Positions 48,645 through 60,395 of a stretch of 64,000 nucleotides of DNA are shown piece by piece. Source of the DNA: Hofstenia miamia (Eukaryota > Xenacoelomorpha > Acoela). The DNA lies in assembly GCA_004352715.1 (NCBI GenBank), contig SCFE01000081.1, positions 237,289 through 301,288 of the forward strand, written 5' to 3'. A program made the position numbers and the translations under genes. Every line of letters starts with the position of its first letter. Position 1 is the first letter of the stretch. The notes beneath the pieces are model-generated. The model did no database searches, was not told the DNA's origin, and saw only the letters and a list, made by a program, of their open reading frames with translations.

Positions 48645-51600
48645 AGAGAGAGAGAGAGGGAACGTTTATTGATCGAAATACAAGAAAATAATCAGCTTTT
48701 ATTATAAGCCGGGAAGAATTGCCTTTGGCGCAATGATAGCCGGTGGTGTGACTGGATGAGTCTGCCAGAGGTAAGTTGACGTTCAGGAATATAATGTGAT
48801 AGGTGATGCGAAGAGTGGATTATTTTCTTAAATAGAGAAACAGAAAAATTCTTGACTCGCTGGCTGTAGGATAATACACTATCCGACTCGCCAATAATTC
48901 TCTCAGCCCGTCTAAAGATTCTATCGACATTGGAACAAGTTGGAGTTGAGATCGCAGAACAAAGGGGCACAGTAATCATATAAGGAGACGATTGGGCATT
49001 GGAAAATAGCCTTCAGCGTGCCAGGGGTACAAACCTCACGAAGTTGTCGCAACATAGTGAATCTGGAAACAGCTTTCCTGTTGAGGACCTCGAAGTGGGT
49101 TTTCCAATTTAGGTGTTGGTCCACATGAACTCCTAGGACCTTGATATGACTGCTGAGAGGAATGTCATCAGGAGCACTAATATTATCACTCACGCAAGAA
49201 GTTCCAACAATCATTTGCTGCGATTTCTTCATGTTGAGCCTGAGACCGTTTGACTTGCAAAACTCACTGATGTGATTGAAGTCTGTGGCCACCTGAAGAC
49301 CCGGTCTGGGAATCCGAATGATGGAGGTGAGATCGTCTGCGAATTTAATCATCATACCATTTATACCATCCAAGTCCGACATGAAGAAAATGAACAGAAA
49401 AGGGCCGATGAGTGAGCCCTGTGGAACACCACTAGTGACAGGATACAATTTGCTCTTTTCACCAAGATACTGCACATACATGAAACGATTCCTGATGTAA
49501 CTGGAGATCCATTCCACAATGTTCCGGGGCAGCTTAGCAGAAAGTTTCTCAATCAATAAATGGTGCGGAACGGTGTCGAAGGCTTTGCTGAGATCATAAG
49601 CCTGGACTAAAGCAAGGTCCCCGCTATCTAGTATCTTAGAGATTTCATCGGCTAGGAGTAGAATTGCAGAGCACGTCGATTTCTGCTTCTGGTAGGCAAA
49701 TTGAAATTTGTCAATGAGAGGGTCTATCAGGGGCCGCAAACTCAGAAGAGCAAAATGTTCAAGGCACTTTGAAGGTATTGGTAAGAGCGAGATTGGTCGC
49801 AGGTCATCTATCGACGGCTGCGCAATCTTTGGCAATGGAGACACTCTAGAGATCTTAAACTCCTGGGGAAAATAGGACGTCTCAAGGGAGCAGTTGATTA
49901 TGTGAGCCAGCGGATTGGCTATAACATGGGAAATGCTTCGATAAAGTTTGTTAGGTATACCATCTGAACCAGTACCATGCGGCTTAATTTTATCGATGAC
50001 ATAACCCCTTGAGGAGTAGCTGGGCGAAAGTCGTAATGTGGTTCTGCTACATGATCTGGAATCGGGTTTTGGTTGTCACCATTTGACATTGCTGCCGTAA
50101 ATTTGCAGGCTATGGCGTCGAGTGCAGCTGAGATACTGGGAAAATCAGAGAATATATGACTCAGTGGGGAGTTCTGTTTGCCTTTGGTGAAGGAGCGGAA
50201 GAGATCCCATGAATCTCGCGCATTGTTCACAGATTGGATGTGCAGTTTCTTAGCTCGATTTATACTCATTGTCAGCTTCCGGCAAAGTTCTTCGTGGCAT
50301 TTCATGTAGCCCTGCTTAAAGGCCAGGTCCTTTTTCTGCTTGATATCCAAGATTGTCTTTGGTCATCCACCTAGGAGGGGTCAGCATCGCGAACTACAAC
50401 ATGACTGACAGGGATTTGACTGAGAGCAGATTTGATACAGGAGTTGAAATGAGATACCTTGTCATCAACATCGGGTAATTCATACACCCAATGCAGAGGA
50501 GCACGACTGACGGCATTAACAAACCTTGAAACATTGCTGTGTCTGAGATCTAAAACTGGTTGTTTGGGGAATGACCTCTCCGTTTCTTGCTTCGGTTGGG
50601 CGTAAGCGATCATATGGTCTGAATGACCAAGAGGGGCGGACATTTCAGCCGGTCAGAAAATATTACTAACTTCAGTAGAGCACAGAATGACGTCCAAAAG
50701 AGAATTAGCAGTGGTTTTCTTGGTGATCAGATTAGTGACATTAAGAGAGCCACATAAGGACTTTAGTTGCTGTTTAATGAAGGCGTTGTTTAGGTCACCA
50801 CAAATGAATACAGTAGCTGAGGGATAAGTTAGGAGGCCTTCATCGATAGCGTGAACAATACTAGTACAAACATTTAGATTTATCACTTTGTTCAATGCTG
50901 GGGGATGTAAACAGAGCAGATGATGACGTCGCAAGAGGCGAAATAAACCATCAATAAGTCAATTTGTTCTGGGTAGTTTGTACGAATGACTGTACCTTTA
51001 CCCATGTCGGATCTAGGAAATAACATCACGCCTCCTCCGATCCGGTCCAACCTGTCGCATCGTAGCGGTGGGCCATAATTGGAGAGGCGATAATAGCTGG
51101 AGTCGTCATCCTCTGAAAGCCAGGTTTCGGTGATGATCACGAAGGCAGGTGAAACCTGGGAGCAAGTGATGCGAAGGTTCGTCAATTTTGGTCCTTATTA
51201 AGCGAGCATTAGTGCACAAAATAGAGGGGAGATCAACATTGTCTAGTTCATCGCGAGGACAAGGGAGATCTCTAGTGGGAGCTAGTCAGCCGGACGGCTG
51301 ATTAGTGCTAAGGATCTGGTTGTTACGAATGAACCACCTCAGGTTGGGATATAGACTTTTCTGCTTGCAGAGTTGCACACGAAGCTCAAACTGCTTGGCC
51401 TGCTCTGCTTTAGTTAGGTCCGGATTAATGAACACGTCTTTATAAATCATTTGATGTCTGAGATCTTTACTCTTTCGGAGAAGATTTTGACGGGCTAAAG
51501 CATTCTTGAAGGTGACAACAAGAAGATTTCGGTCAATTGTGCCTTCCTTGGGAACAATGCGCTTACACGTGACTTCAGCCGAGTCTAGCTTGACAGATAC

Positions 51601-51867
51601 ATCCGTCGCCAGCTTCACGACGCTTTCCACATCCGACAGACCTTGCTGGGGAGCCATACCTTTGATCACTAGGTTAAGAGATTTTTCCTGCTGGCGCATC
51701 TCCTCTTGATGTACTTGCGTAACAAGAGTGGCGCACACTGCAGGCTCTTGGAGTGTCTTCGCTATGTCAGCAAACGTCTTGTTTGGTGCAGAATTAATTG
51801 CATTTTCTTCTATTGTCTTCTTGAGCAGAGCGATTTGCTTCGATGAGCAGAAGCCGCAAATAAAAGT
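48645..51867 (-). mobile_element. LINE-A copy 2, nearly full length
   Basis: The most complete copy of this family. ORF1 (51286-51903 as an open frame, 205 codons, with homology starting near 51867) carries FICGFCSSKQ, a coiled-coil stretch and an L1-ORF1-like segment with SLNLVIKGMAP and DVFINPDLTKAEQAKQFELR. ORF2 endonuclease is split in three frames (51185-50371) but keeps ITETWLSEDDDSS, GDLNNAF, LLDVILCS and GHSDHM. A linker (49919-50350) and an open 307-codon RT (48921-49844, with SGVPQGSLIGPF and FADDLTSII) follow, then the thumb (48692-48979). The 3' tail is an AG repeat at 48645-48659. Frameshifts in the endonuclease make it inactive, but it is young. Clade: CR1/L2/Daphne-like group, not resolved. 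Confidence 0.88.
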
Positions 51868-51903
51868 AAAACCGAATTTATAGATAGCGTGAGGGTGATG
51901 CAT

Positions 51904-52974
51904 AAATTTTTACTGCATTTACATTATATATTCCGCTAATATTGTTTTAAATATGTTTTGTATAGCGTGGATGTACAATATCGCCGAGGTGCAGTTACCA
52001 TGGGGTTGTAGCCACGCAATTCAAATAAAATGTTATATACATTAAATATAAGGTATAGAGTTTTATATATTTTCATACTTATATATAACATGTACATGGG
52101 ACTCAACATCGGGCCATTGGCAATTGAAAACTGCAAAAGCCATTATGTGCAAAATTCAGATATTTTTTGCAGAGTTATAAGACGCCATGAATAAGATAAA
52201 ATTTTTTTATAAAATTCAATCAAATAATCTATTTATACACAAAAACTTCCTCAATAAACTATGTACTCATATATTAGTTGTTAAAATAATGCTAGCACAA
52301 CATTGAATAATCGAAATAATACATTTTTACCAAAATGTATTTGAAAATTTTGCCTATGGTAATGTATAGATTTGCATAAATATAATTTTATATTTTGCAA
52401 TTTGTTTAATAGACAATAACTTTCTATGAATTGCAAGTTTTCTGTGATATTGTCCTTAAATATATACTGCGTGCTACGAATTTAGTTAATTATGCAGTTA
52501 TCGGTCTATGTCTGTTATTTTTTTAAACTTTTTTCCTATGTTATTGCATTTGTGATCGTTTTTTACCTCATATTTGTGTTTACCCTATTCGATACCTTCG
52601 TTAAGGCGATAATTCCTAATCCATGTTTGAGATGACATTTATATTACTAAAGGAAGCGATTGAAAAAAATTTCTCGAAGCATTCAAGTAGTAACGCCGGT
52701 TTCATATAATTTTTCTTTGTCGACTAGTATGTCCAAGTATGTCCTAGTATGTTCAAATTTTAACATCACAATTGAATATTAATTATAAGGAAAATAAATG
52801 TATGCAATATATGATATAAAAATCAAAAATAAGAATTTTAACTTCAAACATATTTCTTTTTTCCTATAATAACGGCTATTTAAATTCAACGAGTTCGAAA
52901 CCAATATATCGATAAACATTTGTATTTGCGTTTAATATTTGGACAATTTTAGCAAATTCATTAATCATGCATAA
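51904..52974. other. AT-rich interval
   Basis: No gene recognised. A minus-strand stretch near 51990-52030 reads like a few codons ending in a donor-like ATG-GTAACT but cannot be extended. Confidence 0.4.
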
Positions 52975-53213
52975 ATTTGAAGGGCGTTATTGTACTTTAG
53001 GGGACCCAGTTTGAGTGACGTCATAAAATGGGTATTAAACTCTAACCTTAACCCTAACCCTACTCCCCAAAAAATGTTGCATTTCATCTTGATTAATTTT
53101 TTGCAAAATTTTTAAGTTTTGGGGTAGGGATTGGGATTAGGGTTAGAGTTTAATACCCATTTTATGACGTCACTCAAAATGGGTCCCCTAAAGTACAATA
53201 ACGCCATTTGAAG
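52975..53213. mobile_element. 223 bp foldback MITE with 8 bp target duplication
   Basis: The element spans 52983-53205 between perfect direct repeats ATTTGAAG (52975-52982 and 53206-53213). Its ends are long inverted repeats starting GGCGTTATTGTACTTTAGGG and running about 85 bp inward with few mismatches, through TGACGTCATAAAATGGG and AAACTCTAACC. Only about 50 bp form the loop, so a single strand would fold into a near-complete hairpin. The inner stem contains TAACCCTAACCC, telomere-like by chance or origin. An 8 bp duplication suits hAT-type mobilisation; the GG terminus does not allow a firm superfamily call. Confidence 0.92.
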
Positions 53214-55886
53214 AATAAAATTTAAGTCTTAAATGAATAAATCTTTTCCAGTGCGGATACATTAATAAAAATAAAAAGAACTAAAATGCATAAATCAAAT
53301 AGCATTAACATTTGAACTTATTTGAATGACACACCCAAACCTTGCAACCTACAAGAACTATTAAAAAATGTATTAAGTGTAGCATTTAATAATCTACTCA
53401 AAATATTATTTTTAGGAAAAATTTTCCATTCAATAAATGTTTTGTATCTGTCTAAAGATTTGCTGCCCAGATCCAATATGACGTAATTTCATTTGCATTA
53501 CGTTTGACCAATTAAATGCGAAAGAGAAAATTAGCGAAAATTATAAAAAAGCATAGATTATACTATAATATGTATCAATACGCACAATTTAGTAAAGTTA
53601 GGAATTGCATTAATAATAAATGAGAAATTGTAATTAAAACACCATCAGCTAGTTACCAAATATTTAAAAATTTCCAGCATAAACATAAGTGTTACAAATT
53701 TTTCATCATTTACAACTGAAATTGTGAATATAATTATTAACTTGCATTGATTTAATATTTTACTAAGTTTTTCTTTTGAAATTTTAACCAAAACCAATTA
53801 CTAATTCACACATCAATTAACTAATTTCACTTGAAATACATAACCACAGGTTTGGTACTTTTTACCAACATAAGAAATCTTCAAATCAATATACACAACC
53901 TTGAGATCCACAAACCAAATCTTTTTGACAAAGTTTCTAAAAATAAGCATACATGAAATGCAATTATCAAAATTTAGCCTTTAGCTTAAAAAAGTAATTG
54001 TTTATTAAGTTTTAATCTAAGCTAAATGATAAAATGGCTTGCTTCATTTCAAAAAAAATACTCAGAATGTACATATGACAAAATTTTGTTATTGATCTTC
54101 ACATCTCATTCTAATGTAACCCACTTACTTACAGTGATGTATGTATATTACTTGAAATTGCTCTAAATAAGCAATGTCATGTAGTGAAATTTGATTTTCA
54201 TTTTTAGCTTATGAAAAAAATATCATCTCTTTGTGAATACATTTTGTCATATATTATCAATCTCAAGCAGATATCAACAAAATTTATGTACAATTATTTT
54301 CAATCATGAAATTTATTAATTTAATTCATTCATGCATTCTTAGTGAGGTTGCTTCATAAACAGACAATCAAATTCTCAGCACAAACACAAAACATCTCAA
54401 ACAGGATCCTGACAATAAAGGGGATGACAGCAAAAATTAGCAAAAGTAAAATAATTCAAAGTCATAAAAAAAATGAATTTGAAGTAGTATGAATTATATT
54501 TAATGTGTATTAATAAGTGCAATTTAATTAATCTGGCAATAGTATTAATAATAAATGATTAATTTAAATTTATTCAACATTGGTTAAGGTTGCAATGAGA
54601 AAATTTAATTAGAACATTATTGGCTAGATAATAAACATTTGGTATAGTTTCCACCTTAAGATAAATTATTTAAACATTTGCATTTCTATTGTCACTAACA
54701 TTATTAATTTGTACTGAGTTTATATTTTTGTTAATCTTTCCTTTTGCTATTTTTTATATGAGACAGCAACCTAATAAGACAATGAATATTGGAGAGCTTT
54801 GTTACAATTTTTTTCAATTCTATAATCATTAAATATATATTTGTGCAAAAAAAATTGCATTAGCTTCAAAGCACACTAAGTCTAAAAATACTTGAATGCT
54901 ATGCCACTTTGAAATGCAGCCAAAAATCCATGACTGTCAGTGAAATTTTTTATTTCAATGTCAACTACCAATAAACAACCTTGTTCCATCAATAGATTGC
55001 CAGTAATTTTGATGTTTTTAGCCCTCATAGATAGAAACCATTGATAGAGCTAATGGATATTTTGATGGAGTCAAGCAAATTCTTTTAGCAGATGTATTTG
55101 ACAGATAGCTGTTTAAAATAGTGTCTCTTCTCTCTAAAATGCAGTTGAACAAGAAAATGCTTGGTAATAAAAATAGCTTGACCTAGTTCATTTCATCAAT
55201 GTTATGTGCCTGTCACTTTTTAACAGAGGTTAGCTGGGACATTGTAACTGCTTGTCAATAGTGAACAATATAATGATAATGTGAAATGCAGCCACTTCTT
55301 CTTGACTCATTTACATCCACTTTATTGGCTCACTATGCAATATTAAGTCAAATTTACTCACAATGAGCAGTTAATCTGTGTTGAGATTTACCCTTAATTG
55401 AGGTTACCCTATAATAATAAAAACAATGCTTGAAAGTTCTCATTTTGTTAATTTGTACACATTCAGTTACCCTATGTTGAGTTTTACCATATAGCAATGG
55501 CATACTATATTAAGATTTGACTGTAATATATACAGAGAACTCTAAATGGTAAGAATGAATTTGAGTTAAAATGTGAAAAAAAATATTCATTATTATGAAA
55601 TGCCAAATCTTGATTCAGAAAGTGAGATAGACTTTGCAAAATTTATAATACTGAGAAATAAGGTAAATGTATAAGAACTAGGTGTCAAATCCCAAGGTTG
55701 GAATTAAATTCTAATTAATTATTTAGGATTGAATATTACATGTATGAATTTGAACAAAATGAAGGCCTTTTGGAAAACCAATAAATGATGGAAGAATGAG
55801 TAAAAGTATAAAGCTTGCATTGTTGTTAATTCAGTTGACAATAAAGCAAATGGAATTTATCCAACCACTCCATTATAAGGACATAG
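53214..55886. other. AT-rich intergenic region
   Basis: About 2.7 kb without recognisable genes, splice structures or repeat ends. Short related phrases at 53550-53700 and 54480-54620 (TAATAATAAATGA near GCAATT) suggest an old, decayed local duplication, not pursued further. Confidence 0.45.
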
Positions 55887-56920
55887 TTGCATTTGTCTTC
55901 ACCTAGCGCGGTGACTTCTGGAGTCCCTCAAGGTAGCATTTTGGGGCCATTGCTTTTCTTGATTTTCATGAATGACGTTACCGACTGCATAACTGACTCC
56001 TCTTATTTCCTCTTTGCTGATGACCTTAAGATATCGAACAACAAGGGTGCCGAATCAGTTCAGTGTGACATTGACCGACTTCATGCTTGGTCTGTAACCA
56101 ACGGTCTTGATTTCCATCCGAACAAGACGAAAATGTTGCTGATAAATTCCTCTGATATCGCGCTGAACTTAGCTGGTGTTCCGATTGTGGCTGTGGATCA
56201 CATTACGGACCTTGGTATCATTGTAAGTAATTGCCTGAAATGGGACGCTCACATAGATTATAAATGTATCATCGAAAGTAATTGCCTGAATTCAGCCGCC
56301 GTAACATTCCTTCGTGTGCTGGTATAGGCACTAAAATTATGCAATTCATCCGCTGTAACATTCCTTCATGTGCTGGTATAGGCACTAAAATCAATTTATA
56401 TTGCTAATGTATTCTCTCTGTTTTGCTATACGGTTCTCCTTGCTGGCATTGTAATGTTACAAGTCTGCACAAGCTTCCTGATGTTCCTTAAGATAATGCC
56501 GATCACTATGCAGAAAATTTGGTGTTCCTCAAGATATTGCTGATCAGTTATCAGCTTCTAGCTGTGGACATGTGCCTGCTCTGGAATATCATGAACCAGA
56601 AAACTGATCTTCATCCTGAACAGTACCTAGGTCTGTTTGCAATAAGAAGAACAAGGAAGTTCCATGCTGACACCAACTTTTTCATATGAGCCCCCAAGAC
56701 TGCCAATGAATTGATCAAACTAAATATAGTGGATTTCTCATGGTCAAAAAATCATTTCAAGCGTTCGTTGTATTCATACCTTATGACAAGGACTGCCAAC
56801 TTCAATATTAACAAGCAATGTTCTTATTTTATCCAATGTTTTGGATCTTTTTGTTTGCATTAGCTTTTGTATTCTATTTTAGAATAAAGCCTTCTAGTAG
56901 TAGTAGTAGTAGTAATAAAT
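55887..56920 (+). mobile_element. LINE fragment, RT palm to 3' TAG tail
   Basis: An open frame (55887-56327) carries SGVPQGSILGPLLFLIFMND and LFADDLKIS, the RT palm with an intact FADD box, followed by KTKMLLINSS and DLGIIVSNCLKWDAHI. A 70 bp local duplication (GTAACATTCCTTC, GTGCTGGTATAGGCAC) at about 56297-56395 disrupts the thumb. C-terminal debris follows. The element ends in a run of TAG units (56893-56913). The 5' truncation point lies near 55885, where LINE homology begins abruptly. Family distinct from LINE-A by sequence. Confidence 0.82.
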
Positions 56921-57324
56921 AGTGTGAAATATGTTTTTGAGCACTATGCTGATGACAGGTAAATTGCTTTGATCTAGTAGTGTTTGCTTTGCTTTTAAAA
57001 CACATATGTTAATTTAAAATGGAAAGAAGCAAAATTCTCCAGTAAGAGCAAAAATCATTATATAATTTTTATGGAGATCAGTTGATGATGGTTGAATTTA
57101 TTCAACCACATTAGTCTTCTTGCATTAATTAATAAACTAATAAACTACTATCATACTAACTTTGTTTAATTAATTGTAATATTAGATCAAAGAGAACACA
57201 TGGGTTGCTAATGTAATGTATTTATGTATTTAATCAAAAAAGTTTTGTGCATGCATTTATGAATGCTATGAAGATTTAATTTGGCACAGGTAAGCTAATG
57301 TATGTTTTACCTTCAATTACATGC

Positions 57325-58639
57325 TACAAGATCAAGAGCAGATACAGAGAGGGATGCACCCTGGTCTCCCTCTAAAATAAGAAAAATTCATTAAAATTGT
57401 ACACTAAAATTACAAAAGAAAATTCCTTAGTACCATCAAATGGAGTGAATAGGAGCAGTTTTTAAGTATTTTTTTCAAAGATCTGGTATTTGTTAAATAT
57501 ATTTCATTGAAATTTTACACATATTGTGCCCTATAGATCTTGATAACAAATTTCAATAAAAATTTTTTTTAAATTTTCAAAGTATTTCTATTCACCATTT
57601 GGGATGAGGGTGAATAGAAACATATGGAATTTTCAATACAGTACTGTTCATAAGGTTAGAAACATTCATCTTCTAAAATTATTTGTGCAAAGATTAAAAT
57701 AATAATTTTGATTGTGAATTCAAATTTTCATGCAATATTTTAATCAGAAATTTAGTTTTCCTCTTATTTCCTTTGTGAATTTGCACCCTAGAAACTATCT
57801 CCATAAATATATATGCAATATAAATTATAGTGAAAAATGGAATTCAGAGTGAAAAATTTGGCTTATTCTAAAAGTTTTGCATAAATGTATTTAATTGTTT
57901 CAGAAAAAATTCCACTTAAATTTTGCTGAAATCCAATTTCATTAATTGAATTTACATCAAAATTGGTGATGTAATATGATTTTCACAAACTTGAACTTCT
58001 CAATAAATTTTCACACAAAATTTAGACTAAAATATACTTTTGATGCTGAATTTGATTTTTTCACTATAATTCACAGGGGAAAAGAAGGAAAACTAAATTT
58101 TTGATTAAAATATTACATGAATATTTGAGTTTACAATACCAAACTTGACCCTAGTACTAAATATCAAAGATATTGTGTTTATCATTGTAGAAATAATTTG
58201 TGAAGATGGATGTTTCTAAACAATACTCAAATTCAACACCATACACCTACTTCAAAAATCTAAAAAAAAGTCAGCACCATTTTTTTTGAATTTTAGAATT
58301 TATTGATCTTATCAAGATCTACACTTTTTTGATTTGGTTGATATTATTGAATTTTATCAACATATTTAACAATATTGATTGAATTTGAAACAGCACACTT
58401 TCATATAATTAGGGGAAATTTTTCAAATTTACTTAATCTTATACAATTGCTCTATTTTGTAGTGTATAATGCAAAAATCTCCTAAAAACAAAAGATGCTA
58501 TTGATAATTTGAAATTTGAAAAAAAATTGAAAAATTAGGTGGATTTTACATTTCCATTTTTGAAGTAAGTAGATGGTGGTGAAGTCTGTGCATAGTGATG
58601 ATTTTAAAAATCCTTTCTGCATCCACCCCTGTACAAGAT
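57325..58639 (-). mobile_element. Non-autonomous hAT-like transposon, copy 2
   Basis: A 1.3 kb element at 57333-58631 lies between perfect 8 bp direct repeats TACAAGAT (57325-57332 and 58632-58639). Ends are CAAGAGCAGATACAGAGAGG and, on the minus strand, CAGGGGTGGATGCAGAAAGG (14 of 20 matching). Its interior is a diverged, inverted copy of 25125-26155; shared blocks include CCCTCTAAAATAAG near one end and ATCATCACTATG near the other. It has no transposase and must have been mobilised in trans. Confidence 0.9.
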
Positions 58640-59866
58640 GGATGAGATGATTTCATTTCATGTTAAAGAACAAAGCAAATTCATTATTAAGCTGGTTGAT
58701 GTGGTGAATATACTTGGATAGGCACTAAAAAAGACAAACTGATACTCTGAGTTGATTTCAATCTCAAAATGTGTGCACCTTAAGACAAGGTATGTCTTTG
58801 ATCATTAAATTTAATGCTTTCTTCTCTGTGTTATTTAGTAATATTTACCATGTTCTAATATAAGTTTATTTTCTTACACTTGTAACTTTAATGAGCATGA
58901 GTAAATTTCATATTTTTAGACAATATTTAATCTTACAATCACATCTGGATGATATTATTTACTAAATATGTAAATATGTCTAAGCAATATTCAAATTTGT
59001 GCTATTGTGGCATTGGTATGAAATCAGTAAGCAATCCTACCAATCTATAAATTGAAGGTTTCAAGTTGAAGTATGCATTTACCAGAGCTACAAATTAATA
59101 ACTAATTCCTCCTGCTATTGTTGTGTCATTACACCTCTGCAAGAGGCACATTTCACATTTTCTACATTATTATTACGAAATAGATAATTTCTGATTGTAC
59201 AATAATTATAATATATTTATTTGTATTTCCCTTGATTTGGTATAACTCATATTTTGACAAGCTGCAATTTTAAATATTTGAATTCTTCTAAGGTGCAGCT
59301 CTGCTGACCAAATTTGTTTACTGCACAAGAGGTCACATGAGGAACCTGTTTTTGTTGTATAATACATCACAGTATGAATTCTCTAATTTTTGTTTACTGA
59401 ATACATGCTCTTATCTTTTAAATACTCTGCATTTGTTAGAGGACATTCAATATAGTTTAGTTAACCTTTGTTACTTAATATTTGCTATTTATTAAAATTA
59501 TCTTAGGTGTAGGTTCACCATGTTATTGAAGTAGGTTAATTATATAACTGTGACATCAGCAAATCATGCTGGAGAAGACACCAGATTTTCATGCTAATGC
59601 CACATGGCAACTATTACAGGACTCCCAAAAACAAGTCACATTTATAATTAACTGTACCTCTGTGAAGGGATCCTGGTGAAAGAACCTAAAAGAAGATTGA
59701 GTCCTAGTTAACCAAGGGCAATAGAACACACTGGTTCAGGAGTGCCTAGCATCACTTAGCTCACTGCAGAGACTAGTCACCACCAAAAAAAATTTAAGAA
59801 GAGAGCAATCCTGTCACTCACTAATCAAAGCACCACATTGCTACAAGAACTTATTACCTGGCCAAG
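58640..59866. other. Interval left of the MULE element
   Basis: AT-rich to about 59500, then less so. The last 110 bp (from 59757) have an open plus-strand frame that continues on the far side of the MULE, so this edge belongs to the interrupted coiled-coil ORF. No other gene recognised. Confidence 0.45.
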
Positions 59867-59875
59867 CCCCTTGGC
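59867..59875 (+). repeat. MULE target-site duplication, left
   Basis: CCCCTTGGC, identical to 63398-63406. Nine base pairs is the typical duplication length for Mutator-like elements. Confidence 0.9.
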
Positions 59876-60112
59876 GATTTAGAAAGAGAAGGCCAAAAAT
59901 TAAAACACCAAAAATTAAAATCCCGAAGAAATAAAATGCCAAAAATTTTAATCCCAAATAATGAAAATACCAAAGAAATAAAAGATCAAAAACAGACAGA
60001 AATAAAATGCCAAAGAATTAAAATACCAAAAGTGAAAATCCCAAAGAATTAAAATACCAAATTAAGGGAAGGCAATCAAATTCAAATGTGGCACTCCAAT
60101 CAGAGTGTTGTT
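59876..60112 (+). repeat. MULE terminal inverted repeat, left
   Basis: Outer 185 bp are an array of degenerate 16 bp units related to CCAAAGAATTAAAATA. The inner 50 bp are unique and include GGGAAGGCAATCAAATTC and GCACTCCAATCAGAGTGTTG. Iterated short motifs in MULE ends are usually transposase-binding sites. Confidence 0.9.
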
Positions 60113-60395
60113 TATAGAATTTGGTTGTGCTAAATAGTAACACGCTACATGAGGGTGTAATATCAAATTATTTCATGACCTTTGCATTTTAATCAAATTA
60201 CAAGGAGCGCGATATATATTTATGTACAAAAGAGTACTATTTAATAAAAAATATTGATTTGCATAAATATACTTTTATAGTGAAATTTATTCATTTTTTA
60301 TGACTTGTTTTAAAAGCTGTCATACTTAAACAAAGGCGTTAGTTAATTGTAATGTGATTAAATATATCCCTAATTGGAATTTTTTTAGAATTTCA

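Noticed and set aside
53040-53075. Interstitial telomere repeats
   Set aside because: Only two imperfect CCCTAA units are present and they lie symmetrically in both MITE arms, so they belong to the element.
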